Shown here: positions 1 through 6,477 of the stretch, one piece after another
How the letters are laid out: each line of letters opens with the position of its first letter
How positions within the stretch are numbered: position 1 is the stretch's first letter
From: an uncultured Prevotellaceae bacterium
Lineage (GTDB): Bacteria > Bacteroidota > Bacteroidia > Bacteroidales > Bacteroidaceae
Direction of reading: 5' to 3'
Assembly (NCBI GenBank): GCA_946415695.1
Contig: CAMKTM010000129.1
Span: 1-6,761 of the forward strand
Length of the DNA: 6,761 bases
The notes under the pieces: generated by a model
Told to the model about the DNA's origin: nothing
The model's input: the letters and a program-made list of their open reading frames with translations, nothing else
The model's database searches: none
Program-made: the position numbers and the translations under genes

Positions 1-31
1 GCAATTGCTTTTACATGTACAAGCAAAGAAC
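1..31. repeat. Partial copy of phased palindromic repeat, cut by window edge
   Basis: GCAATTGC (1-8) is followed by TACATGTA (12-19) and then by CAAGCAAAGAAC (20-31). The two 8-bp palindromes have centres 11 bp apart. The same units, spacing and terminal sequence (CAAGCAAACAAC, one base different) form the right end of the complete 76-bp element at 6478-6553. This is therefore the last 31 bp of a second copy whose remainder lies outside the window. It lies about 45 bp past the stop codon of the minus-strand esterase gene, so it could lie in that operon's 3' region. No function is known to me. Confidence 0.8.
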
Positions 32-75
32 GGGCCGTGCCGTGTCAAGGGAAAGGGAGAGTTGGCTCAGCCGAT

Positions 76-942
76 TTATTTCGCGAAGTTGCGGGAGGCG
101 AAGGGTAGAGCTGTGCGCAATGCCGTGTGCCAGTACTCCCAGTTGTGGACGCCGTTGCGGACGCGCAGCTCGTCGTGTATGCGGGCCGAGCGCATCAGCT
201 GATGCATGCGGACGCTCTGGTCGAAGAGGAAGTCGTCGTCGCCGCAGTCGAAAAACCACTTCACGGTGCGGAGCCGTTCCTTCGTGGCATCGTCAGCCTG
301 CTCCACGAAGCGCAAGGCGCTGTGCTCCCGGACGGCTTCGGTCACGTAGTAGCGTTTGTCCTTCCGGTCGCCGGGACCGACTTCTTTTCTCTCGTTGTCG
401 AGCCAAGGGCTCATGGCATAGCAGGAGGAGAACATGTCGGGATGCCTCTGGCAATACACCGTGCTGCCGCCGCCGCCCATCGAGAGACCCATCACGGCGC
501 GGTGCTCCTTGTCGCCCACGGCACGGTACTTCTGCTCGACGGTCGGCAGGAGTTCCTGGAAGAAGAAGTCCTCGTACGACCAGCCCGGCATGTTGAAGTA
601 GCCGTTCCACGTGTTGCGGGTGTCGGGGCCGCCGGCATTGGGCATGATGATGACGACGGGCACGCATTCGCCCGACCCGATGAGTTCGTCCACGACGGTC
701 TGCATCTGCCCTCGGTCGCGCCAGGCCCGATAGTCGTCGCTCAGGCCGTGGAGCAGATAGATGACAGGATAGCGTTGGCTTTCATTCCTGCCGAACCCGT
801 CGGGCAAATAGACGTTCAGAAGCACGTCATCACCCAGGATTTTGCTCTTCACGGTGTCCGTCACGATACGTCCCGCCATCATCGGCAGGCAACAGATAAG
901 CAGCAAGGCTGCAAGAACAGTTTTCTTCATAGTGTTATTCAT
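76..942 (-). CDS. Exported alpha/beta-hydrolase esterase (putative esterase / esterase D family)
   Basis: A 288-residue serine hydrolase of the PF00756 type, the family of feruloyl and acetyl esterases, S-formylglutathione hydrolase and mycolyltransferases. The strand around YLLHGLSDD (62-70) carries the HG oxyanion region. GLSMGG (152-157) is the nucleophile elbow with Ser154. FDCGDDDFLF (231-240) carries the probable catalytic Asp. GVHNWEYW (264-271) carries His266. The N-terminus is a signal peptide: a basic MKK, a hydrophobic stretch and likely cleavage after Ala23 (MMA/GR). The cysteines in LLICC do not make a good lipobox, so a soluble periplasmic or secreted enzyme is more likely than a lipoprotein. 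The first ATG (942) overlaps the upstream patatin gene by 8 bp. An ATG at residue 5 (930) would leave a 4-bp gap and give a more typical MKK signal start. Either way the two genes are probably co-transcribed. The natural ester substrate cannot be read from the sequence. Acylated plant polysaccharide is one possibility for such enzymes in gut Bacteroidota. Confidence 0.93.
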   Translation of the reverse strand: MNNTMKKTVLAALLLICCLPMMAGRIVTDTVKSKILGDDVLLNVYLPDGFGRNESQRYPVIYLLHGLSDDYRAWRDRGQMQTVVDELIGSGECVPVVIIMPNAGGPDTRNTWNGYFNMPGWSYEDFFFQELLPTVEQKYRAVGDKEHRAVMGLSMGGGGSTVYCQRHPDMFSSCYAMSPWLDNERKEVGPGDRKDKRYYVTEAVREHSALRFVEQADDATKERLRTVKWFFDCGDDDFLFDQSVRMHQLMRSARIHDELRVRNGVHNWEYWHTALRTALPFASRNFAK

Positions 943-1789
943 TTTGCTTCATAAAAGTTTGTATGGCTGGCAACATCCCATCGGCCTTCTCGCGCCCCAT
1001 AGCATAGACACGGCGCATCTTCTGCTCCTTCTGCTCGGTGCGGCCGATGGGCAGGGTGTCCTGCGGATAGATGAGGAGTATGTTGCCCTGCCGTTCCTGC
1101 TCTTCGAGGTAGGTCAACTCGTCGTTGTACATCAGATGACGGCGCGACATGGCCTCCACAATAGCGGGATAGCGGCGCATGAACAGGTGGAAGAGCGGCA
1201 TGAGCTTTGTCCGCTTCTTGAAAAAGCCCTTGGGCTGCGTCAGGATGACGATGTTGCGTCGAAAGCCCTGTGCTTGGAAGTAACGCAATGGGATGGAATC
1301 GCTGATGCCGCCGTCGAGCAGAAGATGTCCGTCGAGGCTGACGGGACGCGACACGAGCGGCATGGAGGCGGAGGCTCGAATCCAGTCGAGACCTTCATCA
1401 TTCATGGCATCCAACCGCTTATAGACGGGTTCGCCCGTCAGCGCATCAGTGCAGACGATGTGGAACTCGGAAGGGTCGCTGTTGAAGGCGTCGAAGTCGA
1501 AGACATCCAGCTCGTTGGGCAACGTGTGGTAGCTGAACTCAGCCGCCACGAGGTCGCCTGTGCGCAGAAGGCTCCGCAGCCCCATGTATCGCGGGTCGTC
1601 CTTGAAGCGAAGGTTGTAGCGCAGCACGCGCCCCACCTGGTGCGACTTGTAGTTGCAGCCAAACGTCGCTCCTGCGGACACACCTACAATGCCGTCGAAA
1701 CGGATGCCATGCTCCATCATCACATCCATCACGCCAGCCGTGAACAAACCGCGCATTCCGCCGCCTTCAAGTACCAATCCTGTCTTCAT
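935..1789 (-). CDS. Patatin-like phospholipase family protein
   Basis: A 284-residue protein with the full patatin signature. LEGGGMRG (7-14) is the glycine-rich oxyanion loop, GVSAG (36-40) carries nucleophile Ser38, and LLLDGGISDSIP (156-167) carries Asp159 of the Ser-Asp dyad. Architecture and length fit the bacterial YjjU-like single-domain patatins, which hydrolyse acyl ester bonds of lipids. No signal peptide or membrane segment is visible, so it should act in the cytoplasm or at the inner face of the membrane. The start is firm because the catalytic loop begins at residue 7, which leaves no room for a later start. A TATCTTTG box ends 5 bp upstream of the ATG, implying an almost leaderless transcript. 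It is the first gene of a probable two-gene operon with the exported esterase. The lipid substrate is unknown. Confidence 0.95.
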   Translation of the reverse strand: MKTGLVLEGGGMRGLFTAGVMDVMMEHGIRFDGIVGVSAGATFGCNYKSHQVGRVLRYNLRFKDDPRYMGLRSLLRTGDLVAAEFSYHTLPNELDVFDFDAFNSDPSEFHIVCTDALTGEPVYKRLDAMNDEGLDWIRASASMPLVSRPVSLDGHLLLDGGISDSIPLRYFQAQGFRRNIVILTQPKGFFKKRTKLMPLFHLFMRRYPAIVEAMSRRHLMYNDELTYLEEQERQGNILLIYPQDTLPIGRTEQKEQKMRRVYAMGREKADGMLPAIQTFMKQNE

Positions 1790-1794
1790 CGCTG

Positions 1795-1802
1795 CAAAGA
1801 TA
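1795..1802 (-). promoter_or_regulatory. Putative Bacteroidota -7 box (TATCTTTG) for patatin-esterase operon
   Basis: Read on the minus strand the box is TATCTTTG, matching the Bacteroidota sigma-factor -7 consensus TAnnTTTG. Only CAGCG separates it from the ATG at 1789, which would put the transcription start at or within a few bases of the start codon. No convincing -33 TTTG is present at the expected distance; that interval is filled by repeated AT-rich sequence. Confidence 0.6.
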
Positions 1803-1848
1803 CAACAAAATTCTTAATTCTTCTTTCTTAATTCTTAATTATTTGTTG

Positions 1849-1856
1849 TACCTTTG
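1849..1856 (+). promoter_or_regulatory. Putative Bacteroidota -7 box (TACCTTTG) for helicase-peptidase unit
   Basis: TACCTTTG matches TAnnTTTG and lies 8 bp upstream of the helicase ATG at 1865, so the 5' leader would be only a few bases. No clear -33 element is seen. No similar box was found in the 46-bp gap before the S46 peptidase gene, so this promoter probably drives both plus-strand genes. Confidence 0.6.
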
Positions 1857-1864
1857 CAGCCGAT

Positions 1865-3856
1865 ATGAAGAACTTTAACGAATTAGGGCTTGCCGAACCT
1901 TTGCTGCAAGCCATCGAAGAGTTGGGCTACGAACACCCGATGCCCGTGCAGGAGGAAGTCATCCCGCACCTGCTGAACAACGACACAGACCTCATCGCCT
2001 TGGCACAGACAGGCACCGGCAAGACGGCCGCCTTTGGGCTGCCGCTGCTGCAAAAGCTGGCCCCCTCCCCGCTCCCCCTTTGGGGGAGTGCTTTAGATGG
2101 CGAGTCAGCAGAGAATATGGCACTCCCCCAAAGGGGGAGCGGGGAGGGGGCTTTTGCTCTCATCCTCAGCCCCACACGCGAACTCTGCCTGCAGATAGCG
2201 GACGACTTGGAAGGCTTCAGCAAACACCTGCCCGAAGTGAACATCCTTGCCGTCTATGGCGGCACAAACATCGAGCCGCAGATACGCGCCCTCAAGCACG
2301 GAGCCGACATCATCGTGGCCACACCAGGCCGACTCATGGACCTGATGAAACGCGGCGTGGCAGACCTCTCGCAAGTAAAGTACGTTGTCCTCGACGAAGC
2401 TGACGAAATGCTCTCGATGGGCTTCCAGGAAGACCTCGACAGCATCCTCGAAGGCATCCCAAGCGAACACCGAACGCTCCTCTTCAGCGCAACGATGAGC
2501 AAGGAGATTGAAAGCATTGCACAGAACTACCTGAAAGACGCACAACAGATACAGATAGGCAGTCGCAACGAAGGCGCAGAGAACGTCAACCATATATATT
2601 ATATGGTACACGCGCGAGACAAATACCTTGCCCTCAAGCGCGTGGTCGATTACTATCCGCGCATCTACGCCATCATCTTCTGCCGCACACGACTGGAGAC
2701 GCAAGAGGTGGCGGACAACCTCATCCGCGACGGCTACAACGCCGATGCACTGCACGGCGACCTCTCGCAGCAACAGCGCGACCTCACGATGCAGCGCTTC
2801 CGCCGTCACCGCATACAGCTACTCGTGGCTACTGACGTGGCAGCCCGAGGCCTGGATGTTGATGACCTGACGCACGTCATCAACTATGGTATGCCGGACG
2901 ACGTAGAATACTACACCCACCGCTCCGGCCGCACAGGACGTGCAGGCAAGAAAGGCACAAGCATCTGCATCATCAGCATGCGCGAGCGCAGCAAGATAAA
3001 GCAAGTTGAAAAGGAGATACAAAAGACCTTCGAGCAAGGCACACTGCCCGAGCCTCGCGACATCTGTACCAAGCAGCTTTACCACGTCATCGACGAAATC
3101 GAACGCATCGAAGTCGATGAGGAAGAGATAGCACCCTTCATGGACGAAGTGCAGAGACGATGGGAATGGCTCGACAAGACCGACCTCATCAAGCGCGTGC
3201 TTTCACGCGAGTTCGGACGCTTCCTGAAATACTATGCAGTGGAAGCCCCGCTTTCATCCCCCCAAGAGGGAGAAAAGTCATCGCGCTCAAAGAAAGACAA
3301 GAAAAGAGGAACCGAGGAAGGATATGTCCGCCTCTTCCTCAATGTCGGCAAGATAGACGGCATGTATGCCCGTGAGATTATCGGTCTGCTCAACAAGAAC
3401 GTACAAGGCGAAAAGGTGGCCGTCGGGCGCATCGACCTGATGAAGAACTTCTCCTTCATCGAGGTGAAGCAGGAAGACCTGAACCGCGTGCTCAAGGGCT
3501 TGAGGCACGGCGTGACGGTGAAGGGAAGGAGTGTGGTCTGCGACTTGGCAGCCCCCTCTCCCACCCCCTCCCCCGAAGAGAAAGACCATCCCAGGCCATC
3601 CCTTAAAGGGAGGGAGGAAAAAGTCAAACCTCGTCCGCCCAAAAAGTCCGCCCACTCCAAGGAGAAGTCAGAAAGGGTGCGTCCTTCCCGCGAGGAGCGT
3701 GGCTACACAGAGCCTCGCGGCCGCAAGTTCAAAAAGGAGGACTGGATGAAGTTCCTCCACCCCGACAAGCCAACGAAGAAGAACGAGCTGAAAGGCGAAA
3801 TGCCCGACTTCAGCGAAGAAGGCTGGGCAAGAAGAAAGCCAAAAAAGAAAAAGTAA
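1865..3856 (+). CDS. DEAD-box ATP-dependent RNA helicase with DbpA-type RNA-binding domain
   Basis: A 663-residue ATP-dependent RNA helicase that probably acts in ribosome assembly, RNA decay or cold adaptation, as CsdA/DeaD and DbpA relatives do. Motifs in order: Q motif (Phe4, Gln29); motif I AQTGTGKT 47-54; Ia PTREL 103-107; GG 132-133; TPGR 153-156; DEAD 177-180; SAT 208-210; ATDVAARGLD 322-331; HRSGRTGR 352-359. A DbpA-like RNA-binding domain spans about 487-562 (YVRLFLNVGKIDGM onward). It is followed by a Lys/Arg-rich tail ending PDFSEEGWARRKP plus lysines. The start is firm because the Q-motif Phe is residue 4. Residues about 66-97, between motifs I and Ia, are encoded by a palindromic repeat where other DEAD-box proteins have a short loop, a net excess of roughly 25 residues. 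Linkers near 462-480 and 563-595 also resemble repeat-derived sequence. All catalytic motifs are intact, so the gene appears functional. The S46 peptidase gene follows after 46 bp. Confidence 0.97.
   Translation: MKNFNELGLAEPLLQAIEELGYEHPMPVQEEVIPHLLNNDTDLIALAQTGTGKTAAFGLPLLQKLAPSPLPLWGSALDGESAENMALPQRGSGEGAFALILSPTRELCLQIADDLEGFSKHLPEVNILAVYGGTNIEPQIRALKHGADIIVATPGRLMDLMKRGVADLSQVKYVVLDEADEMLSMGFQEDLDSILEGIPSEHRTLLFSATMSKEIESIAQNYLKDAQQIQIGSRNEGAENVNHIYYMVHARDKYLALKRVVDYYPRIYAIIFCRTRLETQEVADNLIRDGYNADALHGDLSQQQRDLTMQRFRRHRIQLLVATDVAARGLDVDDLTHVINYGMPDDVEYYTHRSGRTGRAGKKGTSICIISMRERSKIKQVEKEIQKTFEQGTLPEPRDICTKQLYHVIDEIERIEVDEEEIAPFMDEVQRRWEWLDKTDLIKRVLSREFGRFLKYYAVEAPLSSPQEGEKSSRSKKDKKRGTEEGYVRLFLNVGKIDGMYAREIIGLLNKNVQGEKVAVGRIDLMKNFSFIEVKQEDLNRVLKGLRHGVTVKGRSVVCDLAAPSPTPSPEEKDHPRPSLKGREEKVKPRPPKKSAHSKEKSERVRPSREERGYTEPRGRKFKKEDWMKFLHPDKPTKKNELKGEMPDFSEEGWARRKPKKKK
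2060..2151. repeat. Palindromic element inserted in frame in the helicase gene
   Basis: Two perfect 32-bp inverted arms (2060-2091 and 2120-2151) are separated by a 28-bp centre. Each arm contains a smaller hairpin, CTCCCCC-TTT-GGGGGAG or CTCCCCC-AAA-GGGGGAG. The element is read as codons 66-97 of the helicase: Pro/Leu-rich (APSPLPLWGSA), then an acidic centre, then ALPQRGSGEGA. It contains no stop in this frame. The right arm is followed by CTTTT, so the RNA would resemble an intrinsic terminator within the gene. The related sequence at 6111-6230 supports a dispersed repeat family. Confidence 0.9.
3246..3279. repeat. Probable decayed copy of C/G-rich repeat in helicase linker
   Basis: The C-rich run ATCCCCCCAAGAGGGAG is followed by AAAAGTC. 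It resembles half of the palindromic element (C-run, short AA-containing loop, G-run) and is read as PLSSPQEGEKSS in the linker between the helicase core and the RNA-binding domain. It is too short and degenerate to be certain, and a low-complexity linker is the alternative. Confidence 0.45.
3551..3625. repeat. Probable decayed copy of C/G-rich repeat in helicase tail
   Basis: Two C-rich runs (3551-3575) are followed by CCATCCCTTAAAGGGAGGG (3596-3614) with its own CCCTTAAAGGG palindrome, then GGAAAAAGTC. The same ATCCC, G-run and AAAAGTC order occurs at 3246-3279. It encodes a Pro/Ser- and Lys/Glu-rich stretch just after the RNA-binding domain. The base composition and hairpin form fit the same repeat family as 2060-2151, but the long arms are not conserved. 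Confidence 0.5.
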
Positions 3857-3902
3857 TAACCATCAGAACACTCCGATTACTCCTAACCCTCGAAAAATCC
3901 TT

Positions 3903-6044
3903 ATGAAAAAGATAATCCTATGCGCCTTGTGCGCCATTTCGCTCCTTTCCCGTGCCGACGAAGGCATGTGGATGTTGAACCGCATCGACAGCAAGACAGC
4001 CAAAGCCATGAAAGGTCTTGGCCTCAAGCTCACACCCGAACAGCTCTATAGCACAGAACATGCCAGCCTGAAGGACTGCGTGGTCGATTTCGGCGACTTC
4101 TGCTCGGGCGTCGTGGTGAGTCCCGACGGACTGGTCTTCACCAATCACCACTGCGGCTACGGTGCCATACAGCAGCTCTCTACGCCGGAGGACGACATCC
4201 TCACCAACGGCTTCGTTGCCCATTCCCGCAAGGAGGAGCGTCCTGCCGAAGGACTCTTCGTGAAGTTCCTGGCGCGGACAGAGGAATGCACGGGCCGCGT
4301 CATGCAGGGCCTCAATGAGGTCTATGAAGCACATCCCGACGAATCGACCGCAGAGCTTGACAAGCAATACCTCGACAGCATCATGGGAGCCGTGGAGAGG
4401 GAACTGCAGCAAACCGAACCAGGACTGGACTGCATGGTCAAGGCATACTACGAGAGCAATGCCTTCTACGTGAGCTACTACAAGGTATATCGCGACATTC
4501 GCCTCGTCTTCACTGCCACAGAGACGATGGGCAAGTTCGGCGGCGACACCGACAACTGGATGTGGCCGCGGCAGACGTGCGACTTCAGTGTGTTCCGCAT
4601 CTATGCCGACGCCAGCGGAGAGCCTGCCGACTACAGCGAGGAGAACGTGCCTTTGCACCTCGACAACTATGCCCGCATCGCCATGAAAGGCTACCGTAAC
4701 GGCGACTTCTGCATGACGGTGGGCTACCCGGGCAGCACAAGCCGCTACATGAGTTCGTGGGGCATCGACGAGCGCGTGAATGCCCGCAACGTCAGCACCA
4801 TACAGGTGCGCGGCAAGAAGCAGGACGTGTGGAAGCGCTTCATGGACGCCGACCGCGCCGTGGGCATCAAGTATGCCAGCAAGTGGGCAAGCAGCAGCAA
4901 CTACTGGAAGAACAGCATCGGCATGAACAAAGCCATCGCCGACCTTAACGTCATTGCCCAGAAGCAGCAGCTCGAGGACAGGATACGCCAATGGTATGGC
5001 GACAGGAAAGACCTCTCCGACCGTTTCGGCAGGATGTTCGCAAGGCTTAAGGATGCGTATGGCCGGCGGCGCGACGACGTCTATGCGATGGGCTTCTTCC
5101 GCGAGACATTCGTGCGCGGCATCGAGCTTTATCGCATTGCCAACATGCTCAACAACATGCCGCCCGACGCCGACAGCACCGAGGCGGCCCGAGTGCGCAG
5201 CAACATGGAGACCTTCTTCAAGGACTATGATGCCAAGCTGGACGAAGCCACGATGGCGGCCTTGCTGAAGAATTACCGCGAGCAGGTGACGGAGCGTCGC
5301 TACTGGCCCGAGTGCTATGCCGTCATCGACAGCCTCTATGGCGGCGACGAAGCGGCTTACGCCCACGATGTCTTTGCCAAAACCATCTGCTTAGCCCCCT
5401 CGGCTGTTGACAAAGTACTTGCCGACAGCACATTGCGCGACACAGACCCCGCCCTGCTCTATGCACAGGACATCCCCATAAAGATTCAAGAGATGGCAGG
5501 CAACAGCCGCGACGCAACAACCGTCATCGACTACAACGAACACCTGCTGACACAGGCTTTACTCGAAATGGACCAGGAGACGCCGCACTACAGCGACGCG
5601 AACTTCACGATGCGCCTCTCCTACGGCATCATTCAGGACTACACGGCCAGCGGCACACACCATCAGTACTACACAAACGCCCAGAGCCTCCTCGACAAAG
5701 CCGCCAAGCAGGGCGAGATTGAAGATTACAAACTCGAGGACGACATCGTCAGCCTGATGAAGGCGGGCGACTGGGGACGCTATGCCGACCGCACGACAGG
5801 CGACATGCACCTCTGCTTCCTCTCCAACAACGACATCACGGGCGGCAACTCCGGCTCGCCGATGTTCAACGGCAAGGGCGAACTGCTCGGCCTGGCCTTC
5901 GACGGCAACTGGGACGCCATGTCGGGCGACATCTCCTTCGACAGCAACCTGCAGCGCTGCATCGGCGTCGATGTCCGCTACATGCTCTTCGTCATCGACA
6001 AATGGGGCAAAGCGGACAACCTCATCAAGGAACTGATACGCTAA
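3903..6044 (+). CDS. S46 family dipeptidyl peptidase, DPP7-like
   Basis: A 713-residue exported serine exopeptidase that removes dipeptides from the N-termini of peptides, normally in the periplasm of Bacteroidota that feed on peptides. A short signal peptide is followed by likely cleavage near SRA/DEGMW, where mature S46 enzymes typically begin. The triad is visible: His83 in TNHHCGYG (80-87), Asp227 in WPRQTCDF (221-228) and Ser650 in GGNSGSP (647-653). Asn218-Trp219 and Asn333 (in NYWKN) match residues that hold the substrate's N-terminus in characterised S46 enzymes. The residue 18 after the nucleophile is Gly668 (LAFDGNW). The equivalent residue is Gly in Porphyromonas DPP7, which prefers hydrophobic P1 residues, and Arg in DPP11, which prefers Asp or Glu; DPP7-like specificity is inferred. 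The central 330-620 region is the helical domain that caps the active site. Length is normal for S46. With no promoter box in the 46-bp gap, it is probably transcribed with the helicase. Confidence 0.96.
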   Translation: MKKIILCALCAISLLSRADEGMWMLNRIDSKTAKAMKGLGLKLTPEQLYSTEHASLKDCVVDFGDFCSGVVVSPDGLVFTNHHCGYGAIQQLSTPEDDILTNGFVAHSRKEERPAEGLFVKFLARTEECTGRVMQGLNEVYEAHPDESTAELDKQYLDSIMGAVERELQQTEPGLDCMVKAYYESNAFYVSYYKVYRDIRLVFTATETMGKFGGDTDNWMWPRQTCDFSVFRIYADASGEPADYSEENVPLHLDNYARIAMKGYRNGDFCMTVGYPGSTSRYMSSWGIDERVNARNVSTIQVRGKKQDVWKRFMDADRAVGIKYASKWASSSNYWKNSIGMNKAIADLNVIAQKQQLEDRIRQWYGDRKDLSDRFGRMFARLKDAYGRRRDDVYAMGFFRETFVRGIELYRIANMLNNMPPDADSTEAARVRSNMETFFKDYDAKLDEATMAALLKNYREQVTERRYWPECYAVIDSLYGGDEAAYAHDVFAKTICLAPSAVDKVLADSTLRDTDPALLYAQDIPIKIQEMAGNSRDATTVIDYNEHLLTQALLEMDQETPHYSDANFTMRLSYGIIQDYTASGTHHQYYTNAQSLLDKAAKQGEIEDYKLEDDIVSLMKAGDWGRYADRTTGDMHLCFLSNNDITGGNSGSPMFNGKGELLGLAFDGNWDAMSGDISFDSNLQRCIGVDVRYMLFVIDKWGKADNLIKELIR

Positions 6045-6106
6045 CTCAACTTTCGCAAGTGATTATTGCTAATCATATTCATCTAATACTTAGTGATATA
6101 ACCAAG

Positions 6107-6270
6107 CACAAAGACACAGACCCTCTCCAAACCTCCCCCTCTATGGGGAGGCTTTCTTCGCCTGATGTTGACTTCGTCGACCTTCGGTTCTCCCTCTAGA
6201 GGGGGAGTTAGAGGGGGTCTTTTGTGTCTTCTTCGGCAGGGGAATTACTTTGTGACTTTGAGTCTTTGTG
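6107..6270. repeat. Nested inverted-repeat element after the peptidase gene
   Basis: The outermost arms CACAAAGACACA (6107-6118) and TGAGTCTTTGTG (6259-6270) pair at 11 of 12 positions. Inside, an imperfect repeat pairs 6111-6152 with 6189-6230, including the C-rich CTCCCCCTCTA and its complement, the same kind of sequence as the element in the helicase gene. The right half contains the 12-bp palindrome CCCTCTAGAGGG (6192-6203). The right flank has three octamers of the form CTTTGWGN (6248-6271). The nested arms and roughly 160-bp size recall a small non-autonomous element, but no target-site duplication was identified. Confidence 0.65.
6111..6230 (+). terminator. Possible transcription terminator of the helicase-peptidase unit
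   Basis: The imperfect hairpin begins 66 bp after the peptidase stop codon and its G-rich right arm ends in GGGGGTCTTTTGTG, a stem followed by a short T-run. As the only strong hairpin soon after the stop it is the best terminator candidate. The T-run is short and the loop large, so this is inference. Confidence 0.4.
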
Positions 6271-6477
6271 TTTGATTATCATATTACATACGGCATGCCA
6301 GCCTACATGCTAAAGTTGAATACGCTAAAATTCATAATTATTTCATTGCCATGATTCCTCGCAAGCGAAGGTTCGGCTGGAACGGCACTTTCACGAGATA
6401 ATTCCAGCCTTGTCACCCTCATAAGCACTAATTTCCCATTAGGCCGACGCATCCTTTCCAAAGTCGTCGCGCACCGA

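Larger units (their letters stand above)
1791..1860. repeat. Inverted repeat forming a symmetric divergent promoter region
   Basis: The outer 20-bp arms (1791-1810 and 1841-1860) match at 18 of 20 positions when one is reverse-complemented. Each arm holds a -7-like box (TATCTTTG or TACCTTTG) followed by CAGC and then almost immediately the start codon of the outward-facing gene. Between them lie three copies of TTCTTAATT (1811-1819, 1825-1833, 1832-1840, the last two overlapping by 2 bp). The symmetry means both promoters have nearly the same sequence around the -7 box. Confidence 0.75.

Noticed and set aside
127..954. Plus-strand open frame opposite the esterase gene
   Set aside because: The minus strand has a complete catalytic triad and signal peptide; the plus-strand product is low-complexity Ala/Val/His sequence.
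842..1831. Plus-strand open frame opposite the patatin gene (329 residues)
   Set aside because: The patatin motifs on the minus strand are unambiguous, and this product has no recognisable features.
1927..2244. Minus-strand open frame containing the APSPLPLWGSA peptide within the helicase gene
   Set aside because: It is open because the palindromic element reads alike on both strands. The flanking sequence is a shadow of the helicase.
3918..5366. Long minus-strand open frame opposite the peptidase gene (482 residues)
   Set aside because: It is a reverse-strand shadow of the S46 gene, caused by GC-rich codon use. Its His/Ala/Val-rich composition has no recognisable domain.
6351..6401. Short open frame starting ATG ATT CCT, 16 residues, rich in Arg and aromatic residues
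   Set aside because: It is too short to judge, has no promoter box or ribosome-binding site before it, and overlaps the 8-bp inverted repeat at 6375-6409.
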